Notes under the pieces: model-generated
Databases searched by the model: none
What the model was told of the DNA's origin: nothing
Seen by the model: only the letters and a program-made list of their open reading frames with translations
Translations under genes and position numbers: made by a program
From: Patescibacteria group bacterium
Lineage (GTDB): Bacteria > Patescibacteriota > JAHJAL01
Length of the DNA: 21,361 nucleotides
NCBI GenBank assembly: GCA_018814055.1
Contig: JAHJAL010000032.1
Span: 1 to 21,361 of the forward strand
Reading direction: 5' to 3'
Shown here: positions 7,116-15,565 of the stretch, one piece after another
How positions within the stretch are numbered: position 1 is the first letter of the stretch
Layout of the letters: each line of letters opens with the position of its first letter

Positions 7116-9635
7116 ATGGAAAAAAACGAATTTTTCGATAAATTTACCCCCAATGCAAAATTGGCGCTCAACAACGCCCAAGATATTGCTCAGGACAATC
7201 TAAGTAATATTGGCAGTGAACAAATACTGCTTGGTATTTTACTTGTCAAACAAAGTTTGGCCAATGACATGCTGTCCAGCTTGAATATATCAGCCGAAAA
7301 AGTGCAATTGGTCCTTGATTTAATCAATGAAGAGATATCATCATCCAAAAAAATTGAAAACAATCAAACTACTCTAACCAAGCAAGCCAAGACAATCATC
7401 GAGGAGGCATTTTTTACCGCCAAGAGATTTAATCATTCATATGTTGGCACTGAACACGTACTCTATGCCATGCTGGGCCACGAAAATTCTCAAGCATGTC
7501 TGGTCCTAAAAAATCTTGGTGTCAACATCAAAAAATTAAAACGTCAAATACAGTTCTTATTTGAGCAATCTCAGAAAAAATCCGATAGTGTCACTTATAC
7601 CGACATGACTGACCCGCTTGATCTTCCGCCAGAGGCAGCAATGTTCAATCCAGTCGCCCCTCCCGGACAAACCAATCAAAAAATTGTTGATCAATTCTCC
7701 ACTGACATCACCCAAAAAGCAGCCAAAAACATGCTGGATCCCGTGATTGGTCGTCAAGATGAGATTGATAGAATAATTCAAATTCTCAACCGCCGTACCA
7801 AAAACAATCCAGTATTGATCGGAGAAGCGGGAGTGGGGAAGACTGCCATTATCGAAGGGCTTGCCCAGAAAATAGTCAACGAAGACGTTCCCGATATTCT
7901 TCAAACCAAAAGGATCCTCACGCTTGATTTACCACTCATGATCGCCGGTACCAAATACCGCGGAGAATTCGAAGATCGCCTCAAAAAAGTTATCAAAGAA
8001 GTAATCAATCAAAAAAACATCATCTTGTTTATTGATGAACTACATATGATGGTTGGCGCGGGAAGTGCTGAAGGTGCCCTTGATGCCGCCAATATCTTAA
8101 AACCGGCTCTATCCCGCGGCGAAATCCAAATTATCGGTGCCACTACCACTGACGAATATCGAAAATTTATCGAGAAAGATTCAGCTCTCGAAAGAAGACT
8201 ACAGTCCATTCTTGTCGAAGAACCAAACGTCGAAGATACCATCAAAATACTGCATGGTCTCAAGCCCAAACAAGAACAACATCACCAAGTAAAAATCCTC
8301 GACGAAGCTATTGAATCAGCGGCCAAACTTGCCAAAAGATACATTTCCGACCGCCAGTTACCCGATTCAGCGATTGATTTACTGGATGAAGCTGCCTCAG
8401 CTGCCTCCATCAAATACAACGTCACCGACAAAAAAGGTACCAAAAAACTCAAACAGAGACTAGATGCCATCATCATGGCCAAGGAACAAGCCGTTGCCAA
8501 CCAAGACTATGAAACTGCCGCCAAGTACCGCGACAAAGAAGCTGAAGTTACACACAAAATAGCCGCTGTTTCTCAAAAAAACAAAAAAACTCAAAAAAAC
8601 AAAAAAACTCAGATTGACTCCGAAGATATTGCTCAGGTATTGGCCAAGTGGACCAAAATACCCGTCTATAAACTTATTACCTCTCAGAAGGAAAAATATT
8701 CCAGTATTGAAAAATCCATCAAAAAACATATTATCAGCCAGGATGAAGCAGTCGAAGTCGTAGCCAAAACTGTCAAAAGATCTCGCACAGGTATATCCAA
8801 CCCCCGCCGGCCACTTGGTTCTTTCTTGTTTTTGGGGCCAACCGGTGTCGGCAAAACCGAACTAGCCAAAGTACTCGCTCGTGAAATATTTGAATCTGAA
8901 GACGCGCTGATCAAAATAGACATGAGCGAGTTCATGGAAAAACATCAAACTGCCAGATTGGTCGGAGCACCGCCCGGATATGTCGGATATGATGATAGCG
9001 GAAAACTAACCGAAGCCGTCAGACGTAGACCATACTCAGTTATTTTACTCGACGAAATCGAAAAAGCACACCCGGAAGTATTCAATCTCTTGCTGCAAAT
9101 ACTCGAAGATGGTGAATTAACCGATGCCAAAGGCAAAAAAGTAAATTTCCGAAACACAATCGTTATTATGACCTCAAATCTGGGCTTAAAAGAATTCAAT
9201 CAACAAGCCAAGATTGGCTTTGCCACCGGTCAGAAAAGTACTCAAAACATCGAGTATCAGGATATCAAAAATCATGTTTTGCAAGAGGTAAAAAATCATT
9301 TCAAGCCCGAATTCATCAATCGCCTTGATCAAATAATAGTCTTTAAACCATTGGATCAAAAAGCCATCAACCAAATAATTGATTTGCAGCTTAGAGATCT
9401 TATAGATCGACTCAAAGAAAAAAACATCAAGCTGAAAGTCGTACCCAGCGCCAAAAAAGTCATAGCCATCTTGGGATACGATCCCCAAAATGGTGCCAGA
9501 CCGATCCGTCGAGTTATCCAACGATATATCGAAGACCCATTAGCTGAAGGATTACTGGACGGAAAATTTTCCGAGGGCATCACGATTAGCGTGCGCAAAC
9601 TCAAAGACTCTCTAGCACTTACCAAAACAAAATAG
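7116..9635 (+). CDS. clpC: ATP-dependent Clp protease ATPase subunit ClpC
   Basis: Hexameric AAA+ unfoldase that feeds proteins to ClpP; 839 aa. The double Clp-N domain spans ~1-150. D1 carries Walker A GEAGVGKT (236-243), Walker [15 protein letters not shown] and the arginine-finger region ALERRLQ. A UVR-type middle segment (~455-480, [21 protein letters not shown]) marks it as ClpC rather than ClpA or ClpB. D2 carries GPTGVGKT (574-581), [20 protein letters not shown] and sensor-2 [10 protein letters not shown]. The IGF tripeptide (700-702) is the ClpP-docking loop, so a ClpP partner should be encoded elsewhere. Between UVR and D2 is a small tandem repeat [12 protein letters not shown], encoded by near-identical A-rich 18-nt units around 8578-8612. 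It sits 14 nt after nusA and 21 nt before rel, in the same transcription unit. No SD is present. Confidence 0.96.
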   Translation: MEKNEFFDKFTPNAKLALNNAQDIAQDNLSNIGSEQILLGILLVKQSLANDMLSSLNISAEKVQLVLDLINEEISSSKKIENNQTTLTKQAKTIIEEAFFTAKRFNHSYVGTEHVLYAMLGHENSQACLVLKNLGVNIKKLKRQIQFLFEQSQKKSDSVTYTDMTDPLDLPPEAAMFNPVAPPGQTNQKIVDQFSTDITQKAAKNMLDPVIGRQDEIDRIIQILNRRTKNNPVLIGEAGVGKTAIIEGLAQKIVNEDVPDILQTKRILTLDLPLMIAGTKYRGEFEDRLKKVIKEVINQKNIILFIDELHMMVGAGSAEGALDAANILKPALSRGEIQIIGATTTDEYRKFIEKDSALERRLQSILVEEPNVEDTIKILHGLKPKQEQHHQVKILDEAIESAAKLAKRYISDRQLPDSAIDLLDEAASAASIKYNVTDKKGTKKLKQRLDAIIMAKEQAVANQDYETAAKYRDKEAEVTHKIAAVSQKNKKTQKNKKTQIDSEDIAQVLAKWTKIPVYKLITSQKEKYSSIEKSIKKHIISQDEAVEVVAKTVKRSRTGISNPRRPLGSFLFLGPTGVGKTELAKVLAREIFESEDALIKIDMSEFMEKHQTARLVGAPPGYVGYDDSGKLTEAVRRRPYSVILLDEIEKAHPEVFNLLLQILEDGELTDAKGKKVNFRNTIVIMTSNLGLKEFNQQAKIGFATGQKSTQNIEYQDIKNHVLQEVKNHFKPEFINRLDQIIVFKPLDQKAINQIIDLQLRDLIDRLKEKNIKLKVVPSAKKVIAILGYDPQNGARPIRRVIQRYIEDPLAEGLLDGKFSEGITISVRKLKDSLALTKTK

Positions 9636-9656
9636 ATTTCGACGAACCCTCCCATC

Positions 9657-11801
9657 ATGGATCAAAGTCAAGAACTCACCAATACTCTTGTCAAAAAGAT
9701 AAAGCACATATCGAAATCCGAAATTGTACAAATCAAACAAGCCATAGATTTTGCCAAAGGGGCTCACCGTAATCAGACTAGAATGTCTGGCGAGCCATAT
9801 TACCATCATTCTTTGCAAACAGCCATTACCCTGGCCGATATGAAAATGGATGCCGCATCGATCATTGCCGGCATTCTTCATGATACCCTGGAGGATACAG
9901 ATGTCGTCTCAGATGAAATACAAAATAAATTCTCACCTGAAATTCTTCAACTGGTTGATGGAGTAACCAAAGTCAGCCAAATCCGGCTCAAAAATTTACC
10001 CGAGTCCACCGAAGAGACAAATAAGCAAAAGCAACTGGAATCATTGCGTAAACTGTTTCTGGCCATGGCCAAGGACTTGCGCGTTGTTATTATCAAACTT
10101 GCTGACCGCCTCCACAATGTACAAACATTGCAATATATTCCCACTGACAAACAGACTAGAATCGCCGAAGAAACAATGGAAATATATGTACCTTTGGCCA
10201 ATCGGGCAGGTCTTTGGCATATCAAATCCCAACTCGAGGATAACTGCTTCAAATACCTGTTTCCACAAGATTACCTCAGATTATACTCAGTCGTCCGCGG
10301 ACAAACCCGTCAGGAAAAGAAATATATTGAGCGAGTCACCAAAAAAATTTCTGCCGAATTAAAAGAATCCAAAATCAAAAACTTCAAAATTGATGGCCGT
10401 ACCAAAAACTTATACAGTATTTACATCAAAACTCTGCGACAAAACAAAAGTGTCGACCAAATTTATGATATATACGCGGTACGCATAATTACTTCCACTC
10501 TCAAAGATTGCTATACCGCTTTGGGAGTTATTCACAGCCTATGGAAACCTATCCCCGGCCGTTTCAAAGATTTTATTGCCGTTCCCAAGCCCAATGGCTA
10601 TCAATCTCTCCACACCTCCGTCTTCGCGCTGGATGGTCAAAAACTCGAAATACAAATTCGTACTGAAGCTATGCATCATCATGCCGAATACGGCGTGGCT
10701 GCTCACTGGTTGTATAAAGAAAAAGACAAATCCCGAAATGAATTCAATTGGGTCAAAGAACTATCTCGCATCAAAGACATCGATCTATCAAGACTCGAAG
10801 ATGAAATCAAAATCGATTTGTTTGAAGATAGAATATTTGTTTACACGCCCAAGGGCGAAGTCAAAGACTTGCCAATCGGATCTACGCCCATTGATTTTGC
10901 TTACAGTGTGCACACCGATATCGGCCATCATCTGATTGGTGCCAAGGTAAACCAAAAAATCGTTACTCTTGACTACAAACTTGCCAACGGCGACATTGTA
11001 GAAATCCTTACATCCAAAACATCACCTGGACCAAAACGCCAATGGCTCGACATTTCTCAAACCAACTTTGCCAAATCCAAAATTCGATCATTTTTCAAAA
11101 AAATTAATCAAACCGAACACAAAAAAACTGGCGAGAAAATTCTCAACGATGATTTGGCCAGCCTGAATTTACCAAAAATAAAAGATATTCCCAGTCCAAA
11201 AATAAAAACACTGATTAAATCTTTACCATACAAAAATATTGAAGATATTTTTGTTGCCATCTCCAATGGCGACGTCTCCAGTAAAAAAATTATCAAGAAA
11301 ATTTTTCCGGAATCAGAGATATTTCGCCAAAAAATTGTTAAACGCACCAAAAAAACTTCCGCGCCTGCCTCGATTCTATTTGGCCACAACCAACGTCTAA
11401 GCTACAAGCTGTCCACCCAATGCTGTCAGCCCCGCTACCCCGAACCAATAATCGGCTATATTACCAGGGGACAAGGGATATCTGTTCACCTGCTGAAATG
11501 TAAAAATACTATTCACAAAGATCCAAATCGACTTCTTATCGCTCATTGGAAAGAAACCAAAGATTATCAATACTACACATCTTTGGAAATTAAATGCCAA
11601 GATCGAGTGGGTATGTTGCATGACATATCCGAAGTTATAATGCGCGCCAATATCAATCTTATTGAGATAAGCGTAATGCAGAAAACTTCGAAATATGTTA
11701 AAATTAAAATCACGATCAACGTCAAAGACCTTGACCAATTGACCTCAGTAATCAAAAGTATTTCCAACATCCCGGGAGTCGAAAGTGCTAAAAAAATATG
11801 A
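9657..11801 (+). CDS. rel: Bifunctional (p)ppGpp synthetase/hydrolase (Rel/SpoT)
   Basis: Long RSH enzyme of 714 aa controlling the stringent response on ribosomes. The N-terminal HD hydrolase looks intact: GEPYYHHSL with His51, ILHDTLED with His75-Asp76, and LADRLHNVQTL (148-158). The synthetase has GRTKNLYSIY (247-256), the RFKD motif (302-305), AVPKPNGYQSLHTSV and IQIRTEAMHHHAEYGVAAHW. RXKD rather than EXDD marks bifunctional enzymes in this family. A TGS domain (~392-453, IFVYTPKGEVKDLPIG) follows. Then comes the Cys-containing zinc-finger/RIS region (QCCQPRYPEPIIGYITRG, Cys589-Cys590) and a C-terminal ACT domain (~640-712). Length is close to typical Rel proteins. Co-transcription with nusA and clpC couples nutrient stress, transcription and proteolysis (inference). 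No Shine-Dalgarno is present. Confidence 0.96.
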   Translation: MDQSQELTNTLVKKIKHISKSEIVQIKQAIDFAKGAHRNQTRMSGEPYYHHSLQTAITLADMKMDAASIIAGILHDTLEDTDVVSDEIQNKFSPEILQLVDGVTKVSQIRLKNLPESTEETNKQKQLESLRKLFLAMAKDLRVVIIKLADRLHNVQTLQYIPTDKQTRIAEETMEIYVPLANRAGLWHIKSQLEDNCFKYLFPQDYLRLYSVVRGQTRQEKKYIERVTKKISAELKESKIKNFKIDGRTKNLYSIYIKTLRQNKSVDQIYDIYAVRIITSTLKDCYTALGVIHSLWKPIPGRFKDFIAVPKPNGYQSLHTSVFALDGQKLEIQIRTEAMHHHAEYGVAAHWLYKEKDKSRNEFNWVKELSRIKDIDLSRLEDEIKIDLFEDRIFVYTPKGEVKDLPIGSTPIDFAYSVHTDIGHHLIGAKVNQKIVTLDYKLANGDIVEILTSKTSPGPKRQWLDISQTNFAKSKIRSFFKKINQTEHKKTGEKILNDDLASLNLPKIKDIPSPKIKTLIKSLPYKNIEDIFVAISNGDVSSKKIIKKIFPESEIFRQKIVKRTKKTSAPASILFGHNQRLSYKLSTQCCQPRYPEPIIGYITRGQGISVHLLKCKNTIHKDPNRLLIAHWKETKDYQYYTSLEIKCQDRVGMLHDISEVIMRANINLIEISVMQKTSKYVKIKITINVKDLDQLTSVIKSISNIPGVESAKKI

Positions 11802-11894
11802 TAAATAAAATGAATTGTTCAATTGTTAGATCGTCGCAACAATTCGACTATTTATTCAACAACCAAACAATTTAACCATTTAACCATTTAACTA
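11802..11894 (+). promoter_or_regulatory. hisS leader: 8-bp tandem repeats abutting the ATG, plus small hairpin
   Basis: TTTAACCA occurs at 11871-11878 and 11879-11886, with a one-base variant TTTAACTA at 11887-11894. These three units end exactly where the hisS ATG begins (11895). Upstream, GAATTGTT (11812-11819) can pair with AACAATTC (11838-11845). The overlapping unit AATTGTT at 11821-11827 offers an alternative pairing. No T-run follows and no Shine-Dalgarno is present. I see no T-box features such as a specifier loop or a conserved T-box sequence. Confidence 0.45.
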
Positions 11895-13175
11895 ATGGCC
11901 AAAAAAATTAAATTCCAGTCTCCCAAAGGCATGCATGATATTGTACCAGCTAGCCAGCCATATTGGCACCATGTTATCTCCACCTTTGAGGAAATCGCTA
12001 TTTTTTCTGGCTATCAAAAAATCAATACGTCTTTGGTGGAATCAATCGACTTATTCACTCATACTGTTGGTGAAACATCAGATATAGTATCCAAGGAAAT
12101 GTTTGTATTGGAAACAAAAAAAGAAAACAAATCCAAATACGTTCTCCGACCTGAATTAACCGCTCCGATAGCCAGGGCATATATCCAGCACGGTCTCAAG
12201 ACTATGCCCAAACCGGTAAAACTGTATACCTATGGGCCACTATTCCGGTATGATCGGCCTCAAGCCGGACGTCTTCGTCAACACCATCAACTCGACCTCG
12301 AACAAATCGGCACTCCTTCTTCCACCGCCGATGCTGAACTGATAAGTTTAATCTGGCAATTATTCAACAAATTAGATCTGACCAATATCGAGCTGCACAT
12401 CAACACTATTGGCAACTTGGAGAACAGAAAGAACCTAATGAAACTCCTCATTAATTATTTTCTCCCTTTCAAGAATCAGCTATGCGCTGACTGCAGACAA
12501 CGGCTCAAGAAAAATCCTCTACGAATTTTGGACTGCAAACAAAAGACGTGTCAAAAAATTATTGAAGATTCGCCGCAACTTATTGATCACGTCGACAAGG
12601 AATCCAAAAAACACTTCTCCGAACTGTTGGATTACTTGGACGAATTGGAAATTCCTTACACCCTCGACCCAAAACTTGTCAGAGGACTGGATTATTACAC
12701 TAAAACTGTTTTTGAATTCATTTCAATTGACGATGGTTATACCCTCGGAGGAGGTGGACGCTATGATGAACTCATCGGTATGCTCGGCGGAGAAAAAACA
12801 CCGGCCGTTGGCGCCGGAATCGGTATAGAAAGAATTATTTTGAAACTTATATCCCAGGGCTATAAACCGGAAATTAGACATACTGCGCCCCAAATTTTCC
12901 TGATACAACTCGGTGCCACCGCCAAAAAGAAATGCTTCAAATTGTTGCACGAACTCCGCAGTAAAGGACTTCGAGTCTCCTGCAGTCTCAACAAGAAAAG
13001 CATATCTTCACAACTCAAATTGGCCAACCGACAAAAATCTGATTTAGCTTTAATCATTGGCCAAAAAGAAGCTATAGATAACACAGTTATCCTTCGTGAT
13101 ATGAGAAGCGGCGTCCAGGACATTATAGATTGGGACAACACCATCTCTGAAATCAGCAAAAGATTGGACATATGA
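11895..13175 (+). CDS. hisS: Histidine-tRNA ligase (HisRS)
   Basis: Class II aminoacyl-tRNA synthetase charging tRNA-His; 426 aa, normal for bacterial HisRS. The N-terminus (FQSPKGMHDIVPAS, residues 7-20) is typical. Motif 2 is seen in YGPLFRYDRPQAGRLRQHHQLDLEQIG (from residue 113). The histidine-binding motif is LVRGLDYYTKTVFEF (~256-270), followed by LGGGGRYDELIGMLGG and motif 3 AVGAGIGIERI. The C-terminal anticodon-binding domain starts around QIFLIQLG. It sits 93 nt after rel and is probably transcribed separately or by read-through; no good promoter is visible. Translation starts without a Shine-Dalgarno, directly after three TTTAACCA-type repeats. Confidence 0.97.
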   Translation: MAKKIKFQSPKGMHDIVPASQPYWHHVISTFEEIAIFSGYQKINTSLVESIDLFTHTVGETSDIVSKEMFVLETKKENKSKYVLRPELTAPIARAYIQHGLKTMPKPVKLYTYGPLFRYDRPQAGRLRQHHQLDLEQIGTPSSTADAELISLIWQLFNKLDLTNIELHINTIGNLENRKNLMKLLINYFLPFKNQLCADCRQRLKKNPLRILDCKQKTCQKIIEDSPQLIDHVDKESKKHFSELLDYLDELEIPYTLDPKLVRGLDYYTKTVFEFISIDDGYTLGGGGRYDELIGMLGGEKTPAVGAGIGIERIILKLISQGYKPEIRHTAPQIFLIQLGATAKKKCFKLLHELRSKGLRVSCSLNKKSISSQLKLANRQKSDLALIIGQKEAIDNTVILRDMRSGVQDIIDWDNTISEISKRLDI

Positions 13176-13202
13176 AGCTGTATAGAAAAAATTAAAAAAC
13201 TT

Positions 13203-13231
13203 AACTTATTCAGACAGAAGATGAGTTTTAT
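13203..13231 (+). terminator. Weak terminator-like hairpin after hisS
   Basis: AACTTAT (13203-13209) can pair with ATGAGTT (13221-13227), with one G-U pair and an 11-nt loop. A short T-rich tail follows (TTTTATA, partly inside the stem). It lies 28 nt after the hisS stop. The stem is AT-rich and marginal. Confidence 0.25.
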
Positions 13232-13252
13232 ATCGGCCGAATAACCGGTCAA

Positions 13253-13288
13253 TAACATAGTTGTTAATAATTATTAACAACTATGTTA
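13253..13288. repeat. 36-bp perfect palindrome (operator or cruciform candidate)
   Basis: TAACATAGTTGTTAATAA (13253-13270) is followed directly by its exact reverse complement (13271-13288), with no spacer and no mismatch; only 6 of 36 bases are G/C. A perfect -10 box TATAAT lies downstream at 13322-13327, which places the palindrome about 45-80 bp upstream of the probable start of the RDD gene transcript. No T-run follows, so it is not a standard terminator. It could be a binding site for a dimeric regulator or a long RNA hairpin at the end of the hisS transcript. Confidence 0.85.
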
Positions 13289-13321
13289 ACATTTACTCTA
13301 TTATTTAGAACCAAAAAAATT

Positions 13322-13327
13322 TATAAT
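13322..13327 (+). promoter_or_regulatory. -10 box TATAAT upstream of the RDD gene
   Basis: A perfect TATAAT lies 27 nt before the ATG at 13355, predicting a short leader of about 20 nt. The hexamer 17 nt upstream (TATTAT, 13299-13304) is a poor -35. Together with the nearby palindrome, this suggests a promoter that needs an activator (inference). Confidence 0.45.
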
Positions 13328-13354
13328 AATACAGACATTCAATGAAATAATAAA

Positions 13355-13771
13355 ATGCAATATCTGCCCGCTCACATTTTTAAGCGAATTCTTGCCGTGG
13401 TGATAGATCATCTGATAGTAATTACCTTATTGACCTTGGTATATACCGAAATACTCCATCCCGATTTTGACCAGTCATCGATAATACTAAACTATACCGA
13501 ATATCTAATATTGTTTACGATAAATTTTATTTATTTTTTTGCCTTGGAGAGTATATTTGGCAAGACCATCGGTAAAAAAATATTCAATCTTGAAATTAGA
13601 GGTACGCATGGAAAAAAGGCAGATATATACCAAACTTTTATTCGCAATCTTATTCGCCCCATTGACTTCATTGGCTTTTACCTGCTGGGATTTATTTTCG
13701 TTGTATATACTCCCCATAATCAACGAATTGGCGACCTGGCCGCGAAAACAGTTGTGGTTGAGAGTATTTAA
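13355..13771 (+). CDS. RDD family integral membrane protein
   Basis: Small membrane protein of 138 aa with three hydrophobic segments (about residues 10-29, 47-67 and 108-124). Family marks are the N-terminal FKRILAVVIDHLIV (Arg11 and Asp18 in the first helix), FGKTIGKKIFNLEIRG (68-83) and the C-terminal NQRIGDLAAKTVVV (122-135). Some RDD proteins have been linked to ion or solute transport, but most have no known function, so none is assigned. The ATG is preceded by AATAATAAA and no Shine-Dalgarno. The stop codon ends only 2 nt before the -35 of the rpsU promoter, so the RDD gene and the ribosomal operon are likely separate transcription units. Confidence 0.88.
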   Translation: MQYLPAHIFKRILAVVIDHLIVITLLTLVYTEILHPDFDQSSIILNYTEYLILFTINFIYFFALESIFGKTIGKKIFNLEIRGTHGKKADIYQTFIRNLIRPIDFIGFYLLGFIFVVYTPHNQRIGDLAAKTVVVESI

Positions 13772-13773
13772 TC

Positions 13774-13802
13774 TTGACTATCATGACCAAATATATGATA
13801 AT
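13774..13802 (+). promoter_or_regulatory. Strong sigma-70-type promoter for the rpsU operon
   Basis: TTGACT (13774-13779, 5/6) and GATAAT (13797-13802, 5/6) are separated by the optimal 17 nt. This is the best promoter match in the window. Transcription should begin near 13809, giving rpsU a leader of about 77 nt. Within that leader CTATGTCA (13808-13815) can pair with TGA-C-CATAG (13844-13852). TCACC (13813-13817) can alternatively pair with GGTGA (13876-13880), which overlaps the Shine-Dalgarno. Confidence 0.7.
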
Positions 13803-13870
13803 CTAAACTATGTCACCATACTTGCAAAAATATTACACTGTACTGACCATAGATCGCCCAATACATACCA

Positions 13871-13880
13871 AAGGGGGTGA
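13871..13880 (+). promoter_or_regulatory. Extended Shine-Dalgarno sequence of rpsU
   Basis: AAGGGGGTGA matches the complement of the canonical 16S rRNA 3' tail over ten positions, with a single G-U wobble (AAGGAGGTGA is the full match). The GGGGG core ends 8 nt before TTG at 13886, the optimal distance. No other gene start in this window has such a sequence. It therefore fixes TTG 13886 as the start, rather than GTG 13877, which lies inside the SD itself. Confidence 0.88.
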
Positions 13881-13885
13881 TTAAT

Positions 13886-14080
13886 TTGACCAAAGTAATA
13901 CGTCGAGACAATGAAAATGTCGAAAGTCTGTTGCGCCGTTTTATCCGCAATGTTCAGCAAAGCCGGGTTCTGGCCAACAAAAAAGAACAACAACGACATA
14001 CAAAACCAATCAAGCGGAAAGTTAAACGCAAAATAGCCATCAAAAAAGCTGCCCGCCAAAGAAGAAGATTGCTCCGCTAA
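13886..14080 (+). CDS. rpsU: Small ribosomal subunit protein bS21
   Basis: A 64-aa, very basic 30S protein located near the 3' end of 16S rRNA, where SD/anti-SD pairing takes place. The sequence fits bS21: TKVIRRDNENVESLLRRFIRNVQQSRVLANKKEQ, followed by an Arg/Lys-rich tail ending AARQRRRLLR. The start is TTG, chosen because it lies at optimal distance from AAGGGGGTGA; the in-frame GTG at 13877 is within that SD. It has its own strong promoter and is followed by ybeY (17 nt), then dgkA, a pairing with ybeY seen in many bacteria. The strong SD with a weak start codon, in a window where other genes lack SD sequences, suggests translational autoregulation by bS21 occupancy of the ribosome (inference; see finding). 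Confidence 0.93.
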   Translation: MTKVIRRDNENVESLLRRFIRNVQQSRVLANKKEQQRHTKPIKRKVKRKIAIKKAARQRRRLLR

Positions 14081-14097
14081 GAGCTAGAAGAGTAGAT

Positions 14098-14508
14098 ATG
14101 ATAGAAATTATCAATCAAACCTCTTACGATATACCTACACTGCAAATCAGGCAATTATTTGCCAGTCTTTTTGATGCTTTCGGAATTCATTCAAAGATTA
14201 ATTTAGAAATTATTTTTCAGGGCAAAAAGCAAATACAACAGCTCAACCGGCAGTATAGGCAGATAAACGAACCCACCGATGTATTGTCATTTCCCCAAAC
14301 CCTGCCGACGGATCTGACCTTAGATCCCAAATTTTTACTCGGCTCCATCGTAATTTGTCCGGATATTGTCAAAGTACAGGAAAAAAAATTCTGCTACCAG
14401 CCGTATTTAATCCATGGCTTTCTCCACTTGATGGGATATGACCATTCAAATTCCTTGCAAAAAAAAGAATGGCGGGCCCTGGAAAAGAAAATAATCAACC
14501 TCATTTGA
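14098..14508 (+). CDS. ybeY: Endoribonuclease YbeY (rRNA maturation factor)
   Basis: Zinc-dependent single-strand endoribonuclease involved in 16S rRNA 3'-end maturation and ribosome quality control. At 136 aa it is slightly short for the family. The signature HGFLHLMGYDH is intact with zinc ligands His106, His110 and His116. LNRQYRQINEPTDVLSFP (residues 49-66) matches the conserved LNREYR...PTDVLSFP block. It is 17 nt after rpsU and 6 nt before dgkA. The upstream AGCTAGAAGAG is purine-rich but only a poor SD match. Co-transcription with bS21 puts two factors acting at the 16S 3' end in one operon. Confidence 0.94.
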   Translation: MIEIINQTSYDIPTLQIRQLFASLFDAFGIHSKINLEIIFQGKKQIQQLNRQYRQINEPTDVLSFPQTLPTDLTLDPKFLLGSIVICPDIVKVQEKKFCYQPYLIHGFLHLMGYDHSNSLQKKEWRALEKKIINLI

Positions 14509-14514
14509 AAAACC

Positions 14515-14871
14515 ATGATCAATCCCAAAAAGTTATCAAAAAGTTTTATCCACGCCTACCACGGGTTAATATATCTGCTCAAACACGAGCAAAATTTCAA
14601 AATTCACTTGTTATTCGGAATTTTGGCTTTAACTCTCGGGCTGGTTCTGCATATAACTTATTATGAATTGCTAATCCTGTTACTTTTGATCGCTTTTGTC
14701 TTCATGGCTGAAATCGTCAACACTGTTATCGAAAATATACTCGATTTACTGCACCCCGAGAAACACCATCAAATCAAAAATATCAAAGATGCCACTGCCG
14801 GCGTAGTGTTATTTGCCAGTTTTGTCGCGATAATAATCGGAATTATTATTTTTCTCCCAAAATTAATCTAA
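14515..14871 (+). CDS. dgkA: Diacylglycerol/undecaprenol kinase (DgkA family)
   Basis: Small integral membrane kinase of 118 aa, phosphorylating undecaprenol or diacylglycerol; in bacteria with this gene beside ybeY the substrate is usually undecaprenol. It has about three membrane helices (around 30-47, 50-66 and 96-115). Active-site residues of the family are present in AEIVNTVIENILDLLHPEKH (Glu66, Asn69, Glu73, Asp77) and IKDATAGVVL (Lys91, Asp92). Undecaprenyl phosphate would serve the peptidoglycan and surface-glycan enzymes encoded at 128-5667. It is 6 nt after ybeY and 5 nt before the response regulator, so it is in the same operon. Confidence 0.92.
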   Translation: MINPKKLSKSFIHAYHGLIYLLKHEQNFKIHLLFGILALTLGLVLHITYYELLILLLLIAFVFMAEIVNTVIENILDLLHPEKHHQIKNIKDATAGVVLFASFVAIIIGIIIFLPKLI

Positions 14872-14876
14872 AAGAT

Positions 14877-15548
14877 ATGAAAATACTAGTTATCGAAGAC
14901 GAAAAAGGAATAGCCAATTTCATTTCCGAAGGGCTGCAACTAGAAAACTATCTGGTTGACTTGGCTTATCTTGGACAGGACGGCTTGGACAAAGCCCTAA
15001 TCAACGAATATGATTTAATTATTTTGGATCTCATGCTACCGGACATCAGCGGCCTCAAAGTTTGTCGTGAATTAAGGGAAAATAATGCTTCTGTGCCTGT
15101 ATTGATGCTGACCGCCAAAAACACCACCGAGGACAAAATTACCGGACTAGATACCGGTGCTGATGATTATCTCACCAAACCATTTGATTTCGACGAACTT
15201 CTGGCCCGTATACGCGCCCTTTTGCGTCGCGGACAATCAAATATAGCCGACAATATCATCAAAGTTGGCCCTGTAAAACTAAATACCAAAACTCATGAGG
15301 TAAACCGCAGCAATAAAAAACTCACCCTTACCAACAAAGAGTACAAACTACTTGAATATCTGATGCGCAGACCCGATGAAGTAATTTCCCGTCACCAAAT
15401 ACTCGAACACGTCTGGGAAACGGATACTGATCCATTCAGCAATACCGTTGAAGTTCATATCCGCTATCTTCGTCAAAAAATAGACAAAAATTACTCCAAA
15501 AAACTGATCAAAACCATTCGCGGCGCCGGGTACAAAATCAGCCACTAA
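14877..15548 (+). CDS. OmpR/PhoB-family response regulator
   Basis: DNA-binding output partner of the histidine kinase that follows 17 nt later; 223 aa. The receiver domain (1 to ~118) carries the acidic pocket Glu7-Asp8-Glu9, phospho-acceptor Asp51 in LIILDLMLPD, Thr79 and Lys101 in LTKPF. The C-terminal winged helix (~125-222) includes LTNKEYKLLEYLMRRPDEVISR, the recognition region SNTVEVHIRYLRQKID and IRGAGYKI. Its position behind dgkA and before a secreted envelope protein suggests envelope sensing (inference); the signal is not identifiable. Confidence 0.95.
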   Translation: MKILVIEDEKGIANFISEGLQLENYLVDLAYLGQDGLDKALINEYDLIILDLMLPDISGLKVCRELRENNASVPVLMLTAKNTTEDKITGLDTGADDYLTKPFDFDELLARIRALLRRGQSNIADNIIKVGPVKLNTKTHEVNRSNKKLTLTNKEYKLLEYLMRRPDEVISRHQILEHVWETDTDPFSNTVEVHIRYLRQKIDKNYSKKLIKTIRGAGYKISH

Positions 15549-15565
15549 ATTTTCAATGTCCAAAA

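Noticed and set aside
8578-8612. A-rich tandem repeat in clpC as a phase-variable tract
   Set aside because: The 18-nt units keep the reading frame, and they encode a charged linker between UVR and D2, so copy-number change would not switch the gene off.
11802-11894. T-box riboswitch upstream of hisS
   Set aside because: The leader is too short and lacks a specifier stem, the conserved T-box sequence and a terminator/antiterminator pair.
13253-13288. XerCD dif site
   Set aside because: CTATGTTAA resembles part of a dif arm, but the arms are separated by 20 bp rather than about 6 bp, and the whole is a perfect palindrome unlike dif.
13877-13885. GTG 13877 as rpsU start
   Set aside because: The GTG is part of the Shine-Dalgarno sequence itself; TTG 13886 has ideal spacing and gives a normal bS21 N-terminus.
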